From NCBI RefSeq assembly GCF_014696715.1, contig NZ_JACJQO010000018.1, positions 1-64,000 on the forward strand: a stretch of 64,000 nt of DNA, in the 5' to 3' direction. Below the pieces are notes generated by a model, which saw only the letters and a list, made by a program, of their open reading frames with translations, searched no databases and was not told the DNA's origin. Source of the DNA: Pseudanabaena sp. FACHB-2040. GTDB lineage: Bacteria > Cyanobacteriota > Cyanobacteriia > Phormidesmidales > Phormidesmidaceae. Shown piece by piece: positions 26,186 to 35,090 of this stretch; position 1 is the first letter of the stretch; each line of letters opens with the position of its first letter. Both the position numbers and the translations under genes were made by a program.

Positions 26186-26716
26186 ATGGTTGCAACCCCG
26201 ACTAAAACTGAGGCTGCCCGGCGTTTCTACCCCACTCGCATCGATCTGCCGGTGGAGGTGCGATCGCAAGTTGTGAACCTGCTCAACCAGACCCTAGCAG
26301 CCACCCTGGATCTCAAAACCCAGAGCAAACAGGCCCACTGGAACGTCAAAGGCATGGACTTTTACCAACTCCATGAGCTGTTTGATGAACTCGCCTCAGA
26401 GCTTGAAGAATATGTTGATATGGTAGCTGAGCGAGTCACCGCGCTAGGCGGCACCGCTCTGGGCACGGCCCGCATTGCAGCGGCAGAGTCGATCTTGCCG
26501 GAGTATCCGCTAGAGGCTATTGATGGGGCGGACCACGTAACGGCGCTGGCCGAGCGGTTTGCGGTCTATGCCAAGCACCTACGGGAAGCCATTGACGAGT
26601 CTGACAACGCAGGCGACGCCGATACGGCTGACCTCTATACCGAGATCTCTCGTACCATTGACAAGCGTCTCTGGTTCTTGGAGGCACACCTAGTGAAGAA
26701 GGCTGATTTGGCCTAG
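26186..26716 (+). CDS. dps: Dps-family ferritin-like DNA-protection protein
   Basis: 176 residues from ATG 26186, preceded by GGAGAAGA 6-8 bases upstream; the in-frame TTG at 26171 is less likely. KQAHWNVKGMDFYQLHELFD followed by ELASELEEYVDMVAERV is the Dps ferroxidase pattern, with the His of AHWN, the His/Asp of LHELFD and the downstream Glu. Dps oxidises Fe(II) with hydrogen peroxide and stores iron in a 12-subunit shell, protecting DNA. An imperfect palindrome (TAGTC-ATAAC-GACTA, 26080-26094) lies in its upstream region and could be a regulator site. A terminator follows at 26834. Confidence 0.92.
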   Translation: MVATPTKTEAARRFYPTRIDLPVEVRSQVVNLLNQTLAATLDLKTQSKQAHWNVKGMDFYQLHELFDELASELEEYVDMVAERVTALGGTALGTARIAAAESILPEYPLEAIDGADHVTALAERFAVYAKHLREAIDESDNAGDADTADLYTEISRTIDKRLWFLEAHLVKKADLA

Positions 26717-26833
26717 GCGCTAGGGGTTGGATGGAGACAGGGGACGCGGAGACGTAGAGAGGGCTAGCCTCTGCTTACCGGTTTTTCTTTGTTAGGCTCG
26801 ATCTGGTTTTTTAGAACACTCCCAACGGTTGAT

Positions 26834-26871
26834 GGAGCTACAGCGCTGCTGTGGCTCCGTTTTTTGTTTTT
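26834..26871 (+). terminator. Rho-independent terminator after dps
   Basis: GGAGCTACAGC (26834-26844) pairs with GCTGTGGCTCC (26848-26858) with one mismatch and a 3-base loop, and is followed by GTTTTTTGTTTTT. It lies 118 bases after dps, beyond a short purine-rich repeat. Confidence 0.85.
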
Positions 26872-26897
26872 ATTCTCTGGGTTTGCGACTGAGTTTG

Positions 26898-27536
26898 CTA
26901 CTGGGAATAGCGTTGACGCTGCCAACGGTTGATAAAAGATTCACCGATGGTGGCCATTGAGCGCAGCTGATCTAGCTGTTTCTCCAGTTCTTCGAGCTGC
27001 TGCTGCTGTTGACGGGACTGTTGAGACAACGCAAGGTGCTCTGCCTGCTGGGCCGACTGTGACTGCCGCTCCTGGGATAGCGCTGCTTTCAGGCTGGTAA
27101 GCTGCTGGTTGAGGTAGCTGATCTGGCGCTGGAGCTGTTCGACTTCGGTGCTTTGCCCTGGCATTGGTTGAACTGGGCTAGGGCCGTCTTGCTCGGAGAT
27201 TTTTTGGCTGGCGGTTTTCTGAACTGGCTCGAGCGAGGGTTTGGTGTCAGGTTCGGCTGCCTGGGCGACAGGATCTGGCGGCGGTGCTGCTAACGCTGTG
27301 GGTGCTGAAGTAGGCGGTGCGGTGGCTGAGCTATCTAGAGAAACGCCCTCTGGAGATGCTTTAAAGCAGGTGGTGGCGGTATCGCTGTTTAGGGCTAGGG
27401 TGCCTTGAGTCAAGTGCTCGATGACTTCGGAGCGGTTTAGCTGCGTGTGATCTGCGATCGCATCTAGCGCCTCCAAACAAGCCGGGCTTAAGGACAGGTT
27501 GAGGCGAACTTTTTTGCCGGTAATCCAATCAAGCAT
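26898..27536 (-). CDS. Ribbon-helix-helix/coiled-coil protein, unknown
   Basis: 212 residues in three parts. Residues 1-50 look like a ribbon-helix-helix DNA-binding fold: strand KVRLNLSLSP, helix ACLEALDAIADHTQ, then LNRSEVIEHLTQGTLAL. Residues 60-130 are a Pro/Ala/Ser-rich linker. Residues 130-200 form a clear coiled coil (VEQLQRQISYLNQQLTSLKA and QQQQQLEELEKQLDQLRSMA). RHH proteins dimerise, and the coiled coil could add a second oligomerisation surface. It may be a plasmid-partition-like or chromosome-organising regulator, but no target is known. It stands alone, 134 bases from mobA. Confidence 0.72.
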   Translation of the reverse strand: MLDWITGKKVRLNLSLSPACLEALDAIADHTQLNRSEVIEHLTQGTLALNSDTATTCFKASPEGVSLDSSATAPPTSAPTALAAPPPDPVAQAAEPDTKPSLEPVQKTASQKISEQDGPSPVQPMPGQSTEVEQLQRQISYLNQQLTSLKAALSQERQSQSAQQAEHLALSQQSRQQQQQLEELEKQLDQLRSMATIGESFINRWQRQRYSQ

Positions 27537-27670
27537 TGCAATGTCTCCAGTCGCAGGGGAATTTGCCTTCGGTTTAGGGAATCCCTTTTCCTCAGACGTT
27601 TTTTTATCGTTTAGTCGTCAAAGAGCGGCCGCTCAAGGTTCTTCCTCAAGGGTTCTCCCTGGTTTTTTCC

Positions 27671-28291
27671 TTAAATCTTTCCTGATGCCGAAGTCATTTG
27701 CTGCAGGCTGGCAACATCTCCAGGAGTATTGAGGTTAAACAGCAGAGCGGGATCAGCGTCGGCAATAACGGTCACGGGCTGATGGTCTAGCCACCGCTGA
27801 AACGATCGACCCCCAGTTTGAATAAATGCTTCTAGGTGAGGCAGACAGCTTTGCCGATAGAATCCACAGAGCGGTTCCCAGCGGCCTTTGAGTTGAGGCA
27901 GGTAGGCCAGAGTGGATGGCGGTAGGCTCTCTAGCTGGTGCGCCCAGGTCTGTAGGACAGCGGCCTTGAGATGAGGCAAATCACAGGCTAAGACCATCAC
28001 CCACTCTGACTCAACCTGGGCCAGCCCTTGGGCCAACCCCACTAGGGGACCGTGGGACTGGGGCACTTCCTGCGGCAAAAACTGCTCCTGCACAAAGGTA
28101 ACGGCAGCAGGTACCACTGCTTGGTAACGATCTGGCCAGGGCGTGACAACTTTGACCGTGGGGGTGCAGGCCAACGCAACTTCACAGGTGCGCCCGAGTA
28201 AGGGCGTTCCCTCCACGTCAATCAGGGCTTTGTCGTACCCCATGCGTGAGCTTTGTCCCCCGGCCAGAATGAGAGCAGTGACTTGAGCCAT
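27671..28291 (-). CDS. mobA: Molybdenum cofactor guanylyltransferase
   Basis: 206 residues. It begins with LILAGGQSSRMGYDKALIDV, the nucleotide-binding signature of MobA. VMVLACDLPHLKA carries the conserved Asp for metal/GTP, and FNLNTPGDVASLQ is the usual C-terminal motif. MobA joins GMP to molybdopterin to make the bis-MGD cofactor used by enzymes such as cyanobacterial nitrate reductase. No other molybdenum genes are visible in this window. It is followed by a region without a clear terminator. Confidence 0.9.
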   Translation of the reverse strand: MAQVTALILAGGQSSRMGYDKALIDVEGTPLLGRTCEVALACTPTVKVVTPWPDRYQAVVPAAVTFVQEQFLPQEVPQSHGPLVGLAQGLAQVESEWVMVLACDLPHLKAAVLQTWAHQLESLPPSTLAYLPQLKGRWEPLCGFYRQSCLPHLEAFIQTGGRSFQRWLDHQPVTVIADADPALLFNLNTPGDVASLQQMTSASGKI

Positions 28292-28365
28292 AGCGTTATT
28301 GGGGAGGGGAATGGGTTACTTGAGCTCAGGATAGGCAATTTGCGAACGGTTGGCCTCTCTCCTTG

Positions 28366-28596
28366 TCAAGGTTCTACCAAAACCTCGACCCATTTTCGGC
28401 GAGAATTAGCCCCTGCTTTGATGGAAATCCGAGATTTGGGTAGGCCCAGTTCTTTGGCGATTAGCTGAATCAGTTCTTTATTGGCCTTGCCGTCAACGGG
28501 GGGAGAGCGCAGATAAACAACCCAAATGCCCGCATCTGTCTTGTCAATTTTCTGCTGCTTGGTGTTGGGTTTGACCTGGACTTCCAAAATGCTCAT
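28366..28596 (-). CDS. DUF167/YggU family protein
   Basis: 76 residues from ATG 28596 (MSILEVQVKPNTKQQKIDKT). WVVYLRSPPVDGKANKELIQ is the DUF167 signature, followed by LIAKELGLPKSRISIKAGAN. The family is small, conserved from bacteria to eukaryotes and of unknown function. Its start overlaps the stop of the upstream membrane-protein gene by four bases (ATGA), so the two are translationally coupled. Confidence 0.88.
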   Translation of the reverse strand: MSILEVQVKPNTKQQKIDKTDAGIWVVYLRSPPVDGKANKELIQLIAKELGLPKSRISIKAGANSRRKWVEVLVEP

Positions 28597-29294
28597 GACG
28601 GCCCAGCAGCAAGGCGACGCAGGCGCATCGCATCGGCCCAAGCCAAGCCTTTGATGAAATAAATCACGGCGGTCAGTACCGACACCAGCATGAGAAAAAG
28701 CCGAATGCCCCAGCCAGCCCCGTTGAATATCAGCGAAAAGATTCCCGGCTGTACGCCGCTAAATCGAGTTAGCTCCGAGCGAAACCACTTTTGATCGTCG
28801 GTCAGGCGCTGCAGCCCTTCCAGCGTGGTTGGCAGGATGGGCATCTGAGTGGTGTAGCGGAAATACCCCCAAAAGCCATCGCTGCCGCTAGCACTTTTAA
28901 GCGCCCGATTAGCAATTTGGTTCGCTTGGCCAAAATTTAGTTCTGAAGAGGCTGATATCTGGTTGAGCCAGAGGGTTTGCCGCACCCAGTAACTGCTAAA
29001 GAAGACGAGGGGAATTGCGATCGCAAGAACCAGCGATTTTTTCCAAAGGGGCAGGCGAGGCGGAAAGTACATCGTGGCCGCTCCCAGACTAAACCCCAGC
29101 ACAGCAAACACTACCACGTTGATGAATTCAACAATTTCTAGGCTCTTTAACCAGCCTCCCAAAATCGGAATGGGGTGAAGAAATACCTCAGCCGTCCACG
29201 CTACCAACGCTTTGAGCACCATTAGCCCCAGGATGACGAGGAGGGCAGTCAACAGGTATTGCACAACGGGGGATTTGGATTTGATTGGCAGCAT
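28593..29294 (-). CDS. Conserved membrane protein, unknown function
   Basis: 233 residues with at least four hydrophobic segments: about 11-33 (YLLTALLVILGLMVLKALVA), 57-76 (FINVVVFAVLGFSLGAATMY), 85-104 (SLVLAIAIPLVFFSSYWVRQ) and 199-218 (RLFLMLVSVLTAVIYFIKGL). A soluble stretch with FWGYFRYTTQMPILPTTLEG lies before the last helix. I do not recognise a family. It is coupled to the DUF167 gene by an ATGA overlap. Confidence 0.75.
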   Translation of the reverse strand: MLPIKSKSPVVQYLLTALLVILGLMVLKALVAWTAEVFLHPIPILGGWLKSLEIVEFINVVVFAVLGFSLGAATMYFPPRLPLWKKSLVLAIAIPLVFFSSYWVRQTLWLNQISASSELNFGQANQIANRALKSASGSDGFWGYFRYTTQMPILPTTLEGLQRLTDDQKWFRSELTRFSGVQPGIFSLIFNGAGWGIRLFLMLVSVLTAVIYFIKGLAWADAMRLRRLAAGPS

Positions 29295-29695
29295 GGGTTA
29301 AAGCCCTCGGGAGAGGGGCGGCTAGCTAGCGACTACTCTCGCCACAGTCGCCAATACGCTGGAAAGAACCCCTAAAAGGTTGACGGGCGACCTGAATGCG
29401 CCCATAATCCTCCGCTCGTGCCGAAAAGTCAAATACTTTTGCATTGTTTTCCGAATGTTCAGCAGTGTTCAGCAATGTTCAAACGCGCCGAGGATGTTCT
29501 AATGCTGTTGTTTGCAATGAACCGTCCGCCTGTTTGGATCCGGCGTGATGCCGTTTTCAGCGAATCCCCGCGCCTTTAGGCCAGAGAGGATGTCAATCAG
29601 CCCCTCACCTTCCCAACAGGCCATGACGGTTTGTTGAAGACCCTTGAGAAATAGCAGAAAATTCAGTACATTTGTTCTAATTTTGAGGGCTGGCT
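29295..29695. other. 401-bp intergenic region between divergent membrane-protein genes
   Basis: It separates the 233-residue membrane-protein gene (minus) from the DUF2721 gene (plus). It contains two near copies of AGCARTGTTCA (29461-29481). It also contains one short minus-strand frame (29499-29624) listed separately. No tRNA or terminator was recognised. Confidence 0.5.
29499..29624 (-). CDS. Possible small protein (41 residues), weak
   Basis: A minus-strand frame from ATG 29624 reads MACWEGEGLIDILSGLKARG then FAENGITPDPNRRTVHCKQQH. Upstream of the ATG the frame stays open for at least 16 codons. The residue mix looks protein-like rather than random, but no family is recognised and no Shine-Dalgarno is obvious. 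It could equally be a decayed fragment of a longer gene. Confidence 0.22.
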   Translation of the reverse strand: MACWEGEGLIDILSGLKARGFAENGITPDPNRRTVHCKQQH

Positions 29696-30250
29696 ATGGC
29701 AATCACCGTGGAACAAACGACTCAGCTGATTCAGCTCATCCTCAACTCGGCGCTGATGATGGCGATCTCACTGGCCTGGTGGGGCGTGGTGTGGCTGCGG
29801 CACAGTGCGATCTCAACCCAACTGCAGGCTCACCAGCGGCGCATGGCCCACCTGAGAGGGGCCGAGGGGCACAGCCTGGATCAAATCGCCCACCAGCGGC
29901 AGCTGCGACTACAGATCCAGGCCCGCTACCGCCTCACCCGCCACAGCGCGCTAGTAATGCACGTAGTTTTGCTGGCACTCGTGAGCAGCGTTTTTAGCCT
30001 GGCATTACGAACGCTGATGGGCGGCAACTGGCTGATTCCGCTGGCGCTGGTGCTGTTTGTACTGGGCATTGGGGGACTGCTGCTAAGCGTTGGGCTAGCG
30101 CTGCTGGAGTTCTATCAAATGGGACTGCTAGAAGAAGCTGCACCCACGCGCACCCGCTCTCGTCGATCCCCTATGCTGGCTTTGCCCGAGGCTAATAGAG
30201 CGCAGACTCAGCGGCCATCTACTGCGCTGCTAGAGCGGGTGGGTATGTAG
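29696..30250 (+). CDS. DUF2721-type membrane protein
   Basis: 184 residues with three hydrophobic helices: residues about 12-33 (LIQLILNSALMMAISLAWWG), 84-103 (ALVMHVVLLALVSSVFSLAL) and 113-137 (PLALVLFVLGIGGLLLSVGL). A charged helical stretch (QAHQRRMAHLRGAEG, RQLRLQIQARYRL) lies between the first two. The arrangement fits DUF2721, a small membrane family of unknown role. GAGGG precedes the ATG by 7 bases. It is monocistronic and followed by G-rich and C-rich repeats. Confidence 0.65.
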   Translation: MAITVEQTTQLIQLILNSALMMAISLAWWGVVWLRHSAISTQLQAHQRRMAHLRGAEGHSLDQIAHQRQLRLQIQARYRLTRHSALVMHVVLLALVSSVFSLALRTLMGGNWLIPLALVLFVLGIGGLLLSVGLALLEFYQMGLLEEAAPTRTRSRRSPMLALPEANRAQTQRPSTALLERVGM

Positions 30251-30350
30251 GCAGAGGGTAAAGGGCAAAGGGTATAGGGTCAAAGGGGTTAGTGTGGCCA
30301 CTGCCTTGGACGGATAGAAGATTGGGAGAACGTTGTGAAAGTCTTTTGCC

Positions 30351-30400
30351 AAACCCTCCCCTCACTTCCCCACCTTCCCTGACTTCCCACGTCCCCGCTT
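30351..30400. repeat. Polypyrimidine dispersed repeat
   Basis: A C/T-rich stretch with the shared words CTTCCCCACCTTCCCTGAC and CCCACGTCCCCGC, in the gap before the aminotransferase gene. It is preceded by G-rich text (GGGTAAAGGGCAAAGGGTATAG, with the run near 30255-30280). It belongs to the same family as the repeats at 32852, 32935, 41697, 42475 and 47342. Confidence 0.55.
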
Positions 30401-30490
30401 TTCAAAAGGCTCTCCATTCGCTCGTTTCTGGCTAGGCGAAACTTTGCTAATGTGCGTACACAAACCGATGCTTATTGTCTGGGAGGGGCT

Positions 30491-31654
30491 ATGAACTTTG
30501 CGGCCCGGATGGCGCGTTTAGGGACTGAATCGGCCTTTGAGGTGCTGGCTCGGGCCAAACGCTTAGAGGCCGAGGGGCGTTCGGTGATTCACCTGGAGAT
30601 TGGTCAGCCCGATTTTAAGACGGCTGAGCCAATTTGTGCGGCGGCCTACCGAGCGATGCAGGCTGGATATACGGGTTACGGCCCAGCGGCAGGGCTGCCT
30701 GATTTAAGAGCTGCGATCGCAGATCACATTGCTGCAACCCGTCGAATCTCGGTTCAGCCAGAGCAGGTAGTTGTGATGCCGGGGGCTAAGCCGGTTATTT
30801 TCTTCACGCTGTTGGCCCTGATTGAGGCGGGTGACGAGGTAATTTACCCCAACCCTGGGTTTCCTATTTACGAGTCGGTGATTAACTTTGTCGGCGGCCA
30901 GGCTGTGCCCCTGCCCCTGTTAGAAGCGGTGGACTTTCGCTTTCGAGTAGAGGATCTGCAGGCCCGGATCACAGATCGCACCAAGCTGCTGATCTTAAAT
31001 TCACCTCAAAACCCGACTGGAGGCGTGCTGACGCAGGAAGATTTGGGTGCGATCGCACATTTAGCGCAGCAGCACGACTTCTATGTTCTAGCTGACGAGA
31101 TCTACTCTCGCATGCTCTATGAGGCTGAGCATCACAGCATTCTTAGCCTGCCGGGAATGCCCGAGCGAACGATCTTGCTAGAGGGCTTCTCCAAGACCTA
31201 CGCAATGACTGGCTGGCGGCTAGGTTACGCCGTTGCCCCGTTGACGGTAGCTCAAAAGTTAGAGCAGCTGATGATCAACTCCAACTCCTGCACTGCTTCG
31301 TTCACCCAAATAGCTGGAGTTGCGGCGTTGACTGGGCCACAAACCTTTGTAGAGGAGATGGTCAGCGAGTTTCAGCGGCGGCGAGACGCGATTGTAGCAG
31401 GGCTAAACGCCATTGAGGGGATCTCCTGCCGCCTGCCGCAGGGCGCGTTCTACGCCTTTCCCAACGTCCAGGGTCTGCCGTTGGGGGACCGAGAACTGGC
31501 CGACCACCTGCTCGAAAAAGCGGGCGTTGCCCTATTGGCAGGCAGCTCTTTTGGCCAGTATGGGCAGGGCTATCTGCGGGTGTCTTACGCCAACTCATTA
31601 GAGAACATTCACATCGCCCTAGAGCGAATAGCCCAAGCCGTAAAGCAGCTGTAG
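30491..31654 (+). CDS. Class I/II pyridoxal-phosphate aminotransferase
   Basis: 387 residues from ATG 30491, which has a strong GGGAGGGG directly upstream; an in-frame GTG at 30452 is less likely. Fold-type I motifs are present: VIHLEIGQPDFKT, YPNPGFPIYES, NSPQNPTGG, VLADEIYSRM and LEGFSKTYAMTGWRLGYAV with the PLP-binding Lys. It resembles the aspartate/aromatic aminotransferase subfamily, but amino-acid substrate cannot be set. It converges with mtnA, with only 5 bases between the stops. A role as the final transaminase of methionine salvage is possible but is only a guess from position. Confidence 0.9.
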   Translation: MNFAARMARLGTESAFEVLARAKRLEAEGRSVIHLEIGQPDFKTAEPICAAAYRAMQAGYTGYGPAAGLPDLRAAIADHIAATRRISVQPEQVVVMPGAKPVIFFTLLALIEAGDEVIYPNPGFPIYESVINFVGGQAVPLPLLEAVDFRFRVEDLQARITDRTKLLILNSPQNPTGGVLTQEDLGAIAHLAQQHDFYVLADEIYSRMLYEAEHHSILSLPGMPERTILLEGFSKTYAMTGWRLGYAVAPLTVAQKLEQLMINSNSCTASFTQIAGVAALTGPQTFVEEMVSEFQRRRDAIVAGLNAIEGISCRLPQGAFYAFPNVQGLPLGDRELADHLLEKAGVALLAGSSFGQYGQGYLRVSYANSLENIHIALERIAQAVKQL

Positions 31655-31659
31655 AACGG

Positions 31660-32724
31660 CTAGGGCTGAACCCCCACCCGACAGTGGATCAGCTGGGAGG
31701 GTGCGATCGCACCCTGCTCGGTAATAAATGCGGTAATCAGGTTAGCTGGAGTGACGTCGGCAGAGGGATTGTAATACCTAGCTCCCTCGGGAGCGGTAAC
31801 CATTTCGCCAACGCTGTAGATTGCCTCGGCGGGCCCTTCTGAGACGCTGATATCCTGCCCCGACTCTAGGGCAAAATCCACAGTTGACAGGGGAGCCGCA
31901 ACGAAAAAGGGAACGTTGTGAGCCTTGGCTGCCAGAGCCAGACTATAGGTGCCAATCTTGTTGATCGTGTCGCCGTTAGCGGCAATTCGATCTGCGCCCA
32001 CCAAAACGGCGTGAATCAAGCCCTGCTGGATGCAGTAAGCTGCCATGCTGTCAGTCACGATCGTAACCGGGATTTTTTCCTGAACACATTCCCAAGCAGT
32101 CAATCGCGATCCCTGAAAATTGGGTCGAGTCTCGCCCGCATAGACGCCTGCTAACCGGCCCTCGCGCCAGGCAGAGCGCACTACCCCAAGGGAGGTGCCG
32201 TAGCCAGAGGTGGCCAGCGCCCCGTGGTTGCAGTGCGTATAGAGGGTGAGCTGAGCTGGGGAGTCGGGCAGAGCGGCGACCCCATGATCGCCAATGGCAT
32301 GGCACGTGAGAAAGTCCTCAGCTTGAATGGCCTGGGCAGCAGCCAGCAGGTGTGTCCTTACCTCTGCCACAGAACCCTCTGCCGTCTGAGCCTGCCGCAG
32401 CATCCGAACCACAGCCCAGCGCAAATTCTCTTTGTCCGGCCGGACATTTTTCAGCGTCTCGCAGATGGCCTCTAACCGTTCCAAAAAGGCACTGCGGTCT
32501 TCTGTGTTAATCTCGCAGGCACCCAGATAGATGCCGTAAGCAGCCGCAATGCCCAGCGCAGAACTGCCTTGAACGATGCGGGACCGGATCGCCCGAACGA
32601 CATCTTCACAGCGATGAATTGCGACGACTGAATACTCGTTGGGCAACCGCCGCTGGTCAATCAAGATAATCTGATCCCGCTGCCAACGAACCGGAAAAAC
32701 GTGGGTATCGGAGGTCTCAATCAT
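31660..32724 (-). CDS. mtnA: S-methyl-5-thioribose-1-phosphate isomerase
   Basis: 354 residues from ATG 32724. RSRIVQGSSALGIAAAYG is the conserved Arg-rich phosphate-binding region. LYTHCNHGALATSGYGTSLG carries the catalytic Cys, and VGADRIAANGDTINKIGTYS carries the catalytic Asp and the NKIGT motif. It converts methylthioribose-1-phosphate to methylthioribulose-1-phosphate in methionine salvage. No other mtn gene lies in the window. An upstream TTG in frame (32730) could add two residues. Confidence 0.94.
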   Translation of the reverse strand: MIETSDTHVFPVRWQRDQIILIDQRRLPNEYSVVAIHRCEDVVRAIRSRIVQGSSALGIAAAYGIYLGACEINTEDRSAFLERLEAICETLKNVRPDKENLRWAVVRMLRQAQTAEGSVAEVRTHLLAAAQAIQAEDFLTCHAIGDHGVAALPDSPAQLTLYTHCNHGALATSGYGTSLGVVRSAWREGRLAGVYAGETRPNFQGSRLTAWECVQEKIPVTIVTDSMAAYCIQQGLIHAVLVGADRIAANGDTINKIGTYSLALAAKAHNVPFFVAAPLSTVDFALESGQDISVSEGPAEAIYSVGEMVTAPEGARYYNPSADVTPANLITAFITEQGAIAPSQLIHCRVGVQP

Positions 32725-32851
32725 AGGCAACCCAGGCCGCTAAAAAACGAGGAACTGACCCCAGTATGGAGTTTTCTGTCAGCCTGTCAAGAAAGGAGAC
32801 AGGGGCAGTTGAGAAGATAGAGCAGCAAAGCCTTGATTCTTCAGACCCTTG

Positions 32852-32980
32852 CTTTCCCATCTCCCTCACCTTCCCCATCTGGCCTCCCTAGTTTTCGCAT
32901 AAAGGGGGCAGGACACAGACACCTCTCTTACAGGTTCCCCGCGTCCCCACGTCTCCGTGCCTCCCCCCCTCCGCGTCTAA
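32852..32980. repeat. Two polypyrimidine dispersed repeats
   Basis: The first block, 32852-32880, contains CTCCCTCACCTTCCCCATC, repeated identically at 47402-47420. The second block, 32935-32979, has GCGTCCCCACGTCTCCGTGC and ends CCGCGTCTAA, where the CTA is the reverse complement of the dxs stop codon. They occupy most of the mtnA-dxs gap. Confidence 0.7.
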
Positions 32981-34884
32981 ACCCGCAGAACCGGCTTTTC
33001 GACCGCAAAGGTCGCCAGAATTTTAGCAGCCATTTGAGCCGGAGTTAGGCCCAACTCAGCCTTAGATTCTTCTGGCGTAGCATGATCGACCAGCAAATCA
33101 GGAATACCTAGGCGCAACACTGGAACATTCACCTGGGCATCTAACAGCGCTTCAGCTAGGCCGCTGCCAAAGCCGCCCACGATGCACCCTTCTTCTAGCG
33201 TCACCACTCGGCCAATTTCCTTGGCTAGGGGCAAAATCAGCTCGGTGTCGAGGGGCTTAGCAAAGCGGGCGTTAACCACCGTCGCCTCAATGCCGTGCTC
33301 GCTGAGGATCTCGGCGGTTTGCATAGCCGGATTGACCATAGAGCCATAGCCAACCAGGAGAATGTCTTCGCCCCGGCGCAGTTGCTCTCCCTTGCCGATG
33401 GGCAGGGGTTCCCAGCCCTCCTCCATGAGAGGCACGCCGTAGCCGTTGCCTCGGGGGTAGCGCATCGCAATAGGGCCTTGAGTGTAGCCAATGCCGGTGA
33501 CGACCATGCGCTGCAGCTCAGCCTCATCTTTGGGGGCCATTAACACCATGTTGGGAATGGAGCGTAGGTAGGCAATGTCGTACATGCCTTGGTGGGTAGG
33601 GCCATCTGCACCGACGATGCCTGCCCGATCTAGGCAGAAAAAGACGGGGACTTTCTGAATGCAGACGTCGTGAATGATCTGATCAAAGGCCCGCTGTAGG
33701 AAGGTGGAGTAAATGGCGACAACAGGACGGATGCCCTCGCAGGCCAAACCAGCGGCTAGGGTGACGGCGTGCTGCTCAGCAATGCCCACGTCAATGTACT
33801 GCTTGGGCAGCTTGGCCTGGAGCTTATCAAGCCCAGTTCCGGTGGCCATCGCAGCGGTGATGCCGACAATTTTGGGATTGTCTTCGGCCAGCTTGATCAG
33901 AGTTTCGGCAAAGACTTTGGAGTAGCCGGGCGGCTTGGGTTTGGTGGAGGGAACGCCCTTGCCAGTAGCAAGGTTGAAGGGCGATTGGGCGTGGTAGCCA
34001 ACCTGATCTTTTTCTGCGATCGCATAGCCCTTGCCCTTAGTCGTGGCCACATGCACCAGCACTGGGCCGATGTGTTTGTGGGCCTGCTTAAAGGTGCTGA
34101 TTAGTTCCTCTAGATTGTGGCCATCCACCGGCCCCATGTAGGTAAAGCCCAGCTCCTCAAATACGGCACCCACTTTGGGCACTGCTAACCGCTTCATGCC
34201 TTCCTTGACCCGGCTCAGCTCGGGAGAGAGAGACTCACCGACAAAGGGCAGATGCTTAAACTGCTCCTCTAGGTTGTCTGTCAGGAACTGCATGGGCGGG
34301 CTGAGGCGAATCTTGTTCAGATAGCGGGGAATGGCCCCCACATTGGGGGAGATTGACATCTCGTTGTCGTTGAGCACCACGACCAGGTTGGTGTTGGGCA
34401 AATGTCCGGCGTGATTGATGGCCTCTAGGGCCATGCCCCCGGTTAAGGCACCGTCACCGATGATGGCGACAACCTTGTAATCATCGCCCTGCAGGTCACG
34501 GGCCATTGCCATTCCCAGAGCCGCAGAGATGCTGGTGGAGGCATGGCCAGCCCCGAAGTGATCAAACTTACTCTCGCTGCGCTTGAGGTAGCCCGCCACC
34601 CCATCTTTTTGCCGCAGAGTATGAAAATTGCTGTAACGCCCGGTCAACAGCTTGTGAGGATATGCCTGGTGCCCGACGTCCCAAACCACCTTATCTCGGT
34701 CTAAATCAAGGGTTTGATAGAGGCCTAGGGTCAGTTCTACGACTCCTAGACCTGGCCCCAGGTGCCCACCGCTAGTAGCGACTGTCTCCAGGTGCTTTTC
34801 CCGGATCTGGCGGCCGATTTCCTCCAGCTGACGAATGGATAGACCGTGCAGTTGGTTGGGGTGAGTTAATTCACTCAGGTGCAT
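32977..34884 (-). CDS. dxs: 1-deoxy-D-xylulose-5-phosphate synthase
   Basis: 635 residues, full length. The thiamin-pyrophosphate motif is [20 protein letters not shown], with [20 protein letters not shown] near the start. [20 protein letters not shown] and IVTLEEG-like [16 protein letters not shown] lie in the C-terminal transketolase domains. It condenses pyruvate and glyceraldehyde-3-phosphate, the first step of the MEP pathway that feeds carotenoid, phytol and quinone synthesis. The stop codon directly abuts a polypyrimidine repeat. It is divergent from the Cys-patterned secreted protein gene (206-base gap). Confidence 0.96.
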   Translation of the reverse strand: MHLSELTHPNQLHGLSIRQLEEIGRQIREKHLETVATSGGHLGPGLGVVELTLGLYQTLDLDRDKVVWDVGHQAYPHKLLTGRYSNFHTLRQKDGVAGYLKRSESKFDHFGAGHASTSISAALGMAMARDLQGDDYKVVAIIGDGALTGGMALEAINHAGHLPNTNLVVVLNDNEMSISPNVGAIPRYLNKIRLSPPMQFLTDNLEEQFKHLPFVGESLSPELSRVKEGMKRLAVPKVGAVFEELGFTYMGPVDGHNLEELISTFKQAHKHIGPVLVHVATTKGKGYAIAEKDQVGYHAQSPFNLATGKGVPSTKPKPPGYSKVFAETLIKLAEDNPKIVGITAAMATGTGLDKLQAKLPKQYIDVGIAEQHAVTLAAGLACEGIRPVVAIYSTFLQRAFDQIIHDVCIQKVPVFFCLDRAGIVGADGPTHQGMYDIAYLRSIPNMVLMAPKDEAELQRMVVTGIGYTQGPIAMRYPRGNGYGVPLMEEGWEPLPIGKGEQLRRGEDILLVGYGSMVNPAMQTAEILSEHGIEATVVNARFAKPLDTELILPLAKEIGRVVTLEEGCIVGGFGSGLAEALLDAQVNVPVLRLGIPDLLVDHATPEESKAELGLTPAQMAAKILATFAVEKPVLRV

Positions 34885-35090
34885 ACTGAATTATCCTCTG
34901 AGTCATGCAAATTGGAATTTCCTGCTAACCTTCACTGTAGAAGATTCGCGCAACGAGAAAGGATGCTTTCCAACGGAGTGTGCAAGAATCACTGTAGCGG
35001 CTCTTAGATCACCGTTGTTCTCATTAATCAACACCGTGTAACCGGGGTTGATGCTCGTTAATCAAGCGATATAACCTTTAACGTTCTGTT

